64,000 nucleotides of DNA from JBLMZI01 sp050258755 (GTDB lineage: Bacteria; Bacillota; Syntrophomonadia; Syntrophomonadales; DTU052). The translations under genes and the position numbers were made by a program. The stretch spans positions 124,001-188,000 of the forward strand of contig JBLMZI010000004.1 of assembly GCA_050258755.1 (NCBI GenBank), in the 5' to 3' direction. This document shows positions 58,685-64,000 of the stretch, one piece after another; position 1 is the stretch's first letter; every line of letters begins with the position of its first letter. A model generated the notes under the pieces. That model was not told the origin of the DNA, searched no databases, and worked only from the letters and a program-made list of their open reading frames with translations.

Positions 58685-61384
58685 TTACAGCAGGCCGCGT
58701 TCGCGGGCGATGGCTACAGCCTCCGTTCGGTTACCAGCGTTCAGCTTATCCAGCAGATGGACCATATGGGTTTTGACGGTGCTGAGCGCGATGATCAGCG
58801 TATTAGCGATTTCCGCATTGGTGGTACCGTTTGCTACCAGCTTCAATATTTCCAGTTCGCGTTTGCTTAAAGCTTCGGTCTCCGCGAACTGCGGGTTATC
58901 ACGGGTATGACGGATCAGAAAGTCCGCATACTCCGGATTGGGCAAGGAATCACGCGCGGTCCGGAGTAAATCGACGGCGTCTGGCGCCGCGTCCAGAAAC
59001 GACCTGATCCATCCATACCTGGCGCCGATATCCAGCGCTTCTCCAATCTGACCAATCGCCGTGCTCAGTTCCTCCGCGTTTCCATCCCGATGCCAGAGCC
59101 GATAATGAATAACAGCTTCGGCCACTTGAAACCAAACCGCCGCGCCAGGCCAATGGTTTGCCAGCAGCAGTTCTTTCACGGCCGCGGCACTGTCTCTGGC
59201 CATCTCCAGCCGGCCTTGTTTCATAAGGGTACCCACCACAAACCACTGCGAAAAGATGCTGAAATAGTAGTTCCTCGTATCAAAAATCTTTTCACAGGTG
59301 ATTTCAGCGTATTTTTCCACACCGAGGAATGTTTCCTGGGCTCTGACGATGCGCCGCATTGAACCCAAATCGTCGGCTTGGGTGATCGCCCGAGCTTCCG
59401 CAGCAAATTCTACCGCCTTCTCTTTGCTGCCGGTATACGTTTCGAGCAAGGCCTTGCTGACCAGGGCTACGGACTGGGCGGTTTTATCACCGGTTTCCAG
59501 GCCAAGCTTTGCGGCCATTTCAAGATACCTGCGGCTGGTATCGATTCGGTCTATTTCATAGTAAAGAAACGACAGATAACAGTAAAAATAGACGACATCG
59601 GGCAGAAGCAGGGCATTTCGATCCGACAGCGTCTGAAGGGCATCCTGAAACGTAACCACCGCATGGCCAAGTTCACCCTGATAGTAGTGAATCCAGCCAA
59701 GATTGATCCAGGCGAAAACCGTCTGGGCGTAATGTTCCGTCTGCAGGCTGAGAGTGACCGCCTCATTAAGAATTTGGATGGCTTGTTCAGACTTTCCCGA
59801 AAAGCTCAAGGCCATACCAAGGTTGATCATTGCCCAAATCCGATAGCCGTGGTCGGTTTCGGGCAGCAGTTGAAGGGCCTGCGTTGCCGCCTGAAGGGCT
59901 TTTTCGATATTCGTTTGCTTGATACTGTGCTGGTAAAGCGCAGATAATGACCAGATGGTCCAATAGACCCCAAGTTCACGCTGATGGGCGGACCAGAGAA
60001 CGGGTTCGGCGGCCGGATCAATCTGGCCCTCTTTCCGGTCAAGAAGGGATTTCATCCGGTTCAGTTCCGCTTCCGCCTGGTCAAATTGAGTCTGCATACA
60101 GGAAAGGTAAGCGTTAACTGACAGGTATGCAGTGCTGTTTACGGTAACGGATTTGGGGAATTGACTGAGCAGGTTCTTCAGGGTTGTATACTGGCATTGC
60201 TGGGTCAATACGGTCGAAACCGGCGCGATATACAAATCAGCAATATTCCAATCTTTAGCCCGTATAGCATGTTCCAACGCTAGGGTCATGCTGTCGTTAG
60301 CCGCGAACCAGTCGCTGGCTTTCCGGTGAAGCATCAGATCCATGCCAGGGGATTCGATCGCCAGCCTGCTGCGCAGAAACTGTCTGAAGAGGTAATGATA
60401 CCGAAACCAGATTTTTTCGCTGCTCAAAGGGTCAATAAACATACTGGACTGGTGAAGCGTATCCAGAATTGAACCGGCGAGAGAATTGCCGGTCAGCGCA
60501 GCCGCCAGGTCTCCGCTGACTTGATCTGCGATAGATGTAACCATTAAAAAGCGCTGAACTTCCGGGTCAAGGTCTTCAAATACCTCTTCAGCCAGATAAT
60601 CAAAGATTTCAGCCGCCCGGCCGGGAATGAGTTTGTCCAGAAGGTTCGGCGCGATGCTCCCAGTTTCCCGGCCGCTTTTTAGCTTAAGTGCCAGGAGGTG
60701 GAGCGCCGCCGCCCAGCCTTCGGAGACCTGGTTCAGCCGGTGCAGGTCCGAATCGTTCACATCGTTGACAAAGGAGCTGAAGAGCGCCCGGGTTTCATCT
60801 AGTGAAAAACGCAGGTCTTCCATGCCAAGGTTAACCAGCGTGCCCGATATGTTCATCTTTGCTTTGGCATAAGGCAAATTGCGTCTGGATCCGACGACGA
60901 GCCGAAGCATGGTCGGAATATGCGCAAGAATAAGCTGGATGGCATTGTGCAGAACCGGCTCCGTGATGCAGTGGTAGTCGTCTAGGAACACATATACGGA
61001 CCGATCTACTGTGGATAAGAAATTGATGATCAGCGTGACATACGTTTCAGCGGGAATTTGCCGGGGTGAGCGGAGCAATTCCCGAATGGCGTTCAGCGAA
61101 TCCGCTCTTTCCGGTAACGCCTCCCGGAGAGCGGACAGAAAATAAAGCAAAAAGCGGGCCGGATCATTGTCGCTTTCTTCAAGAGAATACCATGCGACAG
61201 CGGCACCCCGTTCCTGAAGCAGGTTCGCCCATGTGGACAGACAGGTGGTCTTTCCGAAACCAGCCGGAGCAACGACGAAAAGCACCTGAGCACCTGGCGA
61301 ATCCAGCAGACTGATCAGCCGGCTTCGGGTGAAAACGTAAGGGTTCAACGGCGGAACCGCGGTTTTCGTAATAATCAGCGCCAT
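58685..61384 (-). CDS. LuxR-family regulator with MalT-like ATPase (STAND) domain
   Basis: Large signal-integrating transcription activator of 899 residues. The N-terminal NTPase domain has Walker A VVAPAGFGKTTCLSTWANLL near 40, a Walker B-like YVFLDDYHCI near 135, and MalT-type VVGSRRNLPYAKA. A long helical TPR-like region (about 400-820) follows. The C-terminal LuxR helix-turn-helix is LSKRELEILKLVANGTTNAE, IANTLIIALSTVKTHMVHLL, NAGNRTEAV. MalT-like proteins bind ATP and an inducer, oligomerise and activate transcription. The inducer and target genes are unknown; no sugar operon is adjacent. A weak G-poor ribosome site precedes the ATG. Confidence 0.92.
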   Translation of the reverse strand: MALIITKTAVPPLNPYVFTRSRLISLLDSPGAQVLFVVAPAGFGKTTCLSTWANLLQERGAAVAWYSLEESDNDPARFLLYFLSALREALPERADSLNAIRELLRSPRQIPAETYVTLIINFLSTVDRSVYVFLDDYHCITEPVLHNAIQLILAHIPTMLRLVVGSRRNLPYAKAKMNISGTLVNLGMEDLRFSLDETRALFSSFVNDVNDSDLHRLNQVSEGWAAALHLLALKLKSGRETGSIAPNLLDKLIPGRAAEIFDYLAEEVFEDLDPEVQRFLMVTSIADQVSGDLAAALTGNSLAGSILDTLHQSSMFIDPLSSEKIWFRYHYLFRQFLRSRLAIESPGMDLMLHRKASDWFAANDSMTLALEHAIRAKDWNIADLYIAPVSTVLTQQCQYTTLKNLLSQFPKSVTVNSTAYLSVNAYLSCMQTQFDQAEAELNRMKSLLDRKEGQIDPAAEPVLWSAHQRELGVYWTIWSLSALYQHSIKQTNIEKALQAATQALQLLPETDHGYRIWAMINLGMALSFSGKSEQAIQILNEAVTLSLQTEHYAQTVFAWINLGWIHYYQGELGHAVVTFQDALQTLSDRNALLLPDVVYFYCYLSFLYYEIDRIDTSRRYLEMAAKLGLETGDKTAQSVALVSKALLETYTGSKEKAVEFAAEARAITQADDLGSMRRIVRAQETFLGVEKYAEITCEKIFDTRNYYFSIFSQWFVVGTLMKQGRLEMARDSAAAVKELLLANHWPGAAVWFQVAEAVIHYRLWHRDGNAEELSTAIGQIGEALDIGARYGWIRSFLDAAPDAVDLLRTARDSLPNPEYADFLIRHTRDNPQFAETEALSKRELEILKLVANGTTNAEIANTLIIALSTVKTHMVHLLDKLNAGNRTEAVAIARERGLL

Positions 61385-61489
61385 GAATACCCCCCCTTCT
61401 CCAACGAAAGACCGAAATTCAGAACTCTAATTATGTTGATTTATAGGATTTCGCGCATTATCTAGTAACATTGTAATTCGGGATTCGGG

Positions 61490-61648
61490 ATGGTTTCAAT
61501 CAAGTCAAAAGTGGTCCCTTTGCACAGTAATGACTGCGCCAAATCGATCCAGTTTTACGAAGCGCACTTTAGCTTTGCAAAATATCATGAACACGATGTT
61601 CCGGTTCCCGAAATATTCACTTCAATTAGCATGAAGTTTTTTCGCTGA
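61490..61648 (+). pseudogene. N-terminal remnant of a VOC (glyoxalase-like) domain gene
   Basis: A 52-codon frame in the 409-bp gap between the LuxR gene and the Ig-like gene. Its translation (VVPLHSNDCAKSIQFYEAHF, then SFAKYHEH) fits the first beta-alpha unit of VOC/glyoxalase proteins (metal ligand in PLHSND, KSxxFYE helix). The frame stops after about a third of a domain and there is no good ribosome site. It is probably a decayed gene. The rest of the gap shows only a TATAAT at 61724-61729. Confidence 0.4.
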
Positions 61649-61793
61649 TTATGGGTGATTAACAGACAGGGCCCTCCGACAAAAATGCTCTGATTGCACG
61701 GGAAAATGCGCATGAGCGGTTGATATAATTTCCACAATATGGTGAATGCTGTGTTTGACGGCAAGCACCACAACGAAAAGGGGAGGGTATATC

Positions 61794-62546
61794 ATGCGGA
61801 AAAGTTGGATTTTTAGGCTAGGGACTTGTTTGTTCATCGCGGTTATGTTGGCCGGCTTTTTGGCCCCGATCGCCAGTGCATCTGATGCCACGGAAACCCA
61901 GGCGGCCGAAACGGCGGCCACTGTACCAGCTGTTGCCTACACATACAAACCAGTAAATCTGACGAGCGTTTATCAGCTCACTTTTGACCAGGATGTAACG
62001 CCGGGACCCGGTTTTGGTGGGATCTCAATGAAAGATAACCTGGGCAATCCGCTGCAAATCACTGCAGCCCTGAATAGTCGAACGCTCAGTGTTACACCGA
62101 AAGATTTTAAGTGGAAGCCAAACACCCACTACAGCCTGACGATTCCGGCTGATGCGCTCATCAATGCGGCAGGGAGTCCTTTGCCGGCCGATCTGGTGGT
62201 GGACTGCCTCACGCCGTCGTTTGCGCCTGACCTTTTCACGCACACTGGTTCCGACTACAGCCAGCCCCGTAATCCGCGCTTCAGGATCATGTCTGACCAA
62301 AAGCTTCGCAAGAGCGTGAATTACAACAACATCGTGTTCAAGGATAGAGCCGGCAATATCGTGAAGGCCAACAAAACGCTGCTCCCGAACTTGATGGGAT
62401 CGAACGATCTGTGGATTTCGCCGGCGAAAACGCTGAAGGCTGATACCGAGTACACGCTCTGTATCCCCGAAAATGCGGTAACAGGCTCCATGATCAACGC
62501 GCCGAATGCCGAGTATACGATTCTTTTCAAAACCAGTACCCGGTAA
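61794..62546 (+). CDS. Secreted protein with SbsA/Big_5-type Ig-like domains
   Basis: Exported protein of 250 residues. A signal peptide (about 1-30, GFLAPIASA) is followed by two Ig-like domains of the bacterial Big_5/SbsA type. The first contains LTFDQDVTPGPGFGGISMKD, LNSRTLSVTPKDFKWKPNTH and YSLTIPADALINAAGSPL. The second contains FRIMSDQKLRKSVNYNNIVF, LKADTEYTLCIPENAV. This pattern (FDQDV through YTLTIPxxAL) is common in surface and S-layer proteins of Bacillota. There is no visible anchor, so it may be secreted or wall-associated through partners. The ATG at 61794 follows AAAGGGGAGGG; the frame start at 61746 is rejected. Confidence 0.82.
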   Translation: MRKSWIFRLGTCLFIAVMLAGFLAPIASASDATETQAAETAATVPAVAYTYKPVNLTSVYQLTFDQDVTPGPGFGGISMKDNLGNPLQITAALNSRTLSVTPKDFKWKPNTHYSLTIPADALINAAGSPLPADLVVDCLTPSFAPDLFTHTGSDYSQPRNPRFRIMSDQKLRKSVNYNNIVFKDRAGNIVKANKTLLPNLMGSNDLWISPAKTLKADTEYTLCIPENAVTGSMINAPNAEYTILFKTSTR

Positions 62547-62556
62547 ATAACACGTT

Positions 62557-62583
62557 AGGGCGGCGGAATGCCGCCCTTTTTTA
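62557..62583 (+). terminator. Terminator of the Ig-like protein gene
   Basis: The stem GGGCGGC/GCCGCCC with loop GGAAT is followed by six T. Confidence 0.9.
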
Positions 62584-62644
62584 TTTGCCCATTGAAAACC
62601 GGCATCTTATAATAGCTTTGAAGAAAGCAAAGGAGTGTCTTATC

Positions 62645-62956
62645 ATGGATCGTTTCGAAAACATAACCGTCATAAAAAAAGCCAATGTCTACTTCAATGG
62701 CCAGGTGACAAGCAGAACCGTTCTGTTTGAAGATGGCACAAAGAAAACGCTTGGCGTCATGCTGCCGGGCGAATATGAATTTGGTACTGAACAGAAAGAA
62801 CGCATGGAGATTCTAGCGGGCACTCTGGATGTGAAATTGCCGGGCAGCAGCAGCTGGACAAGCTTCAAAGCGGGTCAAACCTTCGACGTTCCCGCAAATT
62901 CCGTTTTCCAGTTGGTTGTCAAAGAAATCGCGGATTATTGCTGTTCGTACCTTTAG
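62645..62956 (+). CDS. ppnP: Pyrimidine/purine nucleoside phosphorylase PpnP (DUF1255)
   Basis: Small cupin-fold nucleoside phosphorylase, 103 residues, cleaving nucleosides to base and ribose-1-phosphate. Compared with E. coli PpnP (YaiE), the segments NVYFNGQVTSRTVLFEDGTK, KTLGVMLPGEYEFGTEQKER, EILAGTLDVKLPGSSSW and AGQTFDVPANSVFQLVV align throughout, and the C-terminal YCCSYL matches YLCRYL. The ATG at 62645 follows AAAGGAG; the frame start at 62585 is rejected. It is a single gene between two hairpin terminators. Confidence 0.93.
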   Translation: MDRFENITVIKKANVYFNGQVTSRTVLFEDGTKKTLGVMLPGEYEFGTEQKERMEILAGTLDVKLPGSSSWTSFKAGQTFDVPANSVFQLVVKEIADYCCSYL

Positions 62957-62980
62957 GCTGAAATACGATTATCAATCATC

Positions 62981-63009
62981 ATAATCCTGCCAGGCACTGG
63001 CAGGATTAT
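62981..63009 (+). terminator. Hairpin after ppnP, probable terminator
   Basis: A 13-bp perfect stem (ATAATCCTGCCAG with its complement) has a 3-base loop and is followed by TTTGCATTT. The T tract is weak but the stem is very stable. Confidence 0.6.
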
Positions 63010-63061
63010 TTGCATTTACCTGGAATTTCATCTGGTAATTAGAACACTCTGCCATTGAGGT

Positions 63062-63183
63062 AATACAAAAGGCGTGGTTGTCATCAAGCCACAGTACAAG
63101 TGGATTACGGATTTCGAAAAAAACGGCTTGGCCTATGGGGCTATATCGATACAACCGAAAAAGTGGTTAAGATCGCTTCGTAA
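63062..63183 (+). pseudogene. WG-repeat protein fragment with frameshift
   Basis: Two overlapping frames together spell WG-repeat sequence. Frame one reads NTKGVVVIKPQYKWITDFEK followed by NGLAYG. The next part of the repeat, LWGYIDTTEKVVKIAS, is in another frame and then meets a stop at 63181. No start codon with a ribosome site is present. The pattern indicates a remnant of a repeat-rich WG protein after deletion and frameshift. The rest of the gap to 63293 holds no supported gene. Confidence 0.55.
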
Positions 63184-63293
63184 TAATTACTTTCATCAGA
63201 CCAAGTATTTCGACTTTGATATCAATTTTTGGATAGTCAATCTCATGGTCGTATTCTTTGTCTGCCAATACCCGTTTATCCAACTGGGTGATC

Positions 63294-64000
63294 CTACCCA
63301 AACCAGATAGCGGACTCCGACTCGGTGCTCCCCCTTTTCCCTTCGTATACCTCCGAACGCTCCGCGAGCCAATCGGCTAAGTGTGGGTAGATGTCCTGCC
63401 GGGCAAGACGCCCGAACAGCAGCCCGTCATGGTCAATCGGATACTCCTTGTAGGTCTTATCCTGACCGCTTGTGTGATCAATCAAGGCGCGGACCTGATG
63501 TCCAGGTACAGTGTGGTCCCGAGCTCCTGAGAGGGCAAGGATGCTGCTCTGAATGCGTTCGAGCCGAACCGGTTCTCCGCGCAGGCAGACTTCGCCCCGG
63601 ACAATTCTGTTTTTCTGGGTAAACGCGGTGATCCACTGCACATACGCCGAGCCCGGATAATTGACCCCGTCTGCACCCCACTTATTTAACGCGTTATAAC
63701 CCAGAACCGGCATGCCAGTACCAAAAAGCCGCCAAAATCGTGTATATCCCCCGAGAAGATTCTTGACTGGGTTGAGTAAAGTGGCCAACATGGTCACCAA
63801 ATTAGGCGGCACCAATGGAAAGGCTTCAACCACCTTTCCCGGGTCAAACCGTTCAGGATTCATCAACCGGCCTGCGATACCGCCGTCAGAAAAGTCAATC
63901 TGTCCGCCGATATTGACGAGATTCAGGACTTTAGGCTCTTCGAACAACGAAGCGTATAAAGCTGCCAGCGTGCCGCCCATGCTGATTCCAATTAACGAAA
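63294..64000 (-). CDS. PhaC-like (class III PHA synthase family) alpha/beta hydrolase, 5' end off window
   Basis: C-terminal 235 residues of a poly(3-hydroxyalkanoate) synthase-like protein; the start lies beyond base 64000. The nucleophile elbow is at the window edge and reads GISMGGTLAALYA, with Ser where PHA synthases have Cys (GxCxG). Other family segments are NIGGQIDFSD, LGYNALNKWGADGVNYPGSA, the catalytic-Asp region ILALSGARDHTVPGHQV and a late histidine in YPIDHDGLLFG. The Ser elbow suggests a hydrolase or esterase relative, or a synthase variant. No phaE or phaR partner is visible; it could be beyond the edge. Confidence 0.8.
   Translation of the reverse strand, partial: SLIGISMGGTLAALYASLFEEPKVLNLVNIGGQIDFSDGGIAGRLMNPERFDPGKVVEAFPLVPPNLVTMLATLLNPVKNLLGGYTRFWRLFGTGMPVLGYNALNKWGADGVNYPGSAYVQWITAFTQKNRIVRGEVCLRGEPVRLERIQSSILALSGARDHTVPGHQVRALIDHTSGQDKTYKEYPIDHDGLLFGRLARQDIYPHLADWLAERSEVYEGKRGSTESESAIWFG

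Noticed and set aside
63074..63310. Intact 78-residue protein starting at a GTG
   Set aside because: Only the first part looks like a WG repeat. The continuation of the repeat is in another frame, so the long frame is a by-product of a frameshift.
1..64000. CRISPR arrays, insertion sequences or prophage genes
   Set aside because: No regularly spaced repeats, transposase-like or phage-structural reading frames were seen.

Overview
The window comes from an endospore-forming member of the Bacillota (Firmicutes), probably of clostridial type. The evidence is a complete cotJABC spore-coat operon, Shine-Dalgarno sites of the AGGAGG type before most genes, Bacillus-type LexA boxes (CGAAC-N4-GTTCG), frequent rho-independent terminators, a three-repeat S-layer-homology protein, DUF881 genes and a Spo0A-kinase-like sensor kinase. 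Base composition is moderate to slightly GC-rich. The genus cannot be named from this sequence. There are no rRNA genes, CRISPR arrays, insertion sequences or prophage genes; the only tRNA is tRNA-Ala(CGC).

1-12.9 kb is a chemosensory cluster. It holds a methyl-accepting protein cut by the window edge, a CheA hybrid kinase with CheW and receiver domains, a receiver/HD-GYP regulator (predicted c-di-GMP phosphodiesterase), a dCache receptor, and two receptors that each contain two complete membrane plus signalling modules in one chain. 13.0-17.2 kb carries a GlcD/GlcF-type FAD and Fe-S hydroxyacid dehydrogenase pair, divergent from a LarA-type lactate racemase. 17.3-22.0 kb holds murB, a DedA protein, a B12-binding radical SAM protein and a CBS-containing family II pyrophosphatase, the last three joined by 4-base overlaps, then the tRNA. 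22.1-27.3 kb has two tandem long-chain acyl-CoA ligases and a lone thioesterase with a cysteine nucleophile. 27.7-30.6 kb has a sensor kinase and psd-pssA for phosphatidylethanolamine synthesis.

30.6-37.2 kb contains a lipoprotein, the S-layer-homology protein, cotJABC, rmuC, a cupin, a DUF815 AAA+ ATPase and a B3/B4-domain protein. Next comes a regulated non-coding locus (37.45-37.63 kb): two TGATATCA palindromes 31 bp apart, a near-consensus sigma-A promoter, and a three-hairpin transcript ending in a terminator whose stem can alternatively pair with the 5' end. Downstream are a DUF3006/metallo-hydrolase pair, a HAD phosphatase and an SOS-controlled LysM protein resembling the division inhibitor YneA. 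40.3-50.8 kb is rich in exported, cell-wall and unknown proteins, including two PG-binding/LysM/M23 paralogues whose M23 domain lacks a catalytic histidine.

50.8-57.2 kb is a coherent acyl-CoA catabolic locus: etfBA divergent from histidine-phosphatase-like protein, acyl-CoA dehydrogenase, TetR regulator, APH-type kinase and SDR, with a palindromic candidate operator between the two arms. The kinase plus ACAD10/11-type dehydrogenase suggests a 4-hydroxyacyl-CoA route. 57.4-64.0 kb holds DUF881 genes, a MalT-like LuxR regulator, an Ig-like surface protein, ppnP, remnants of VOC and WG-repeat genes, and the 3' part of a PhaC-like hydrolase running off the window.
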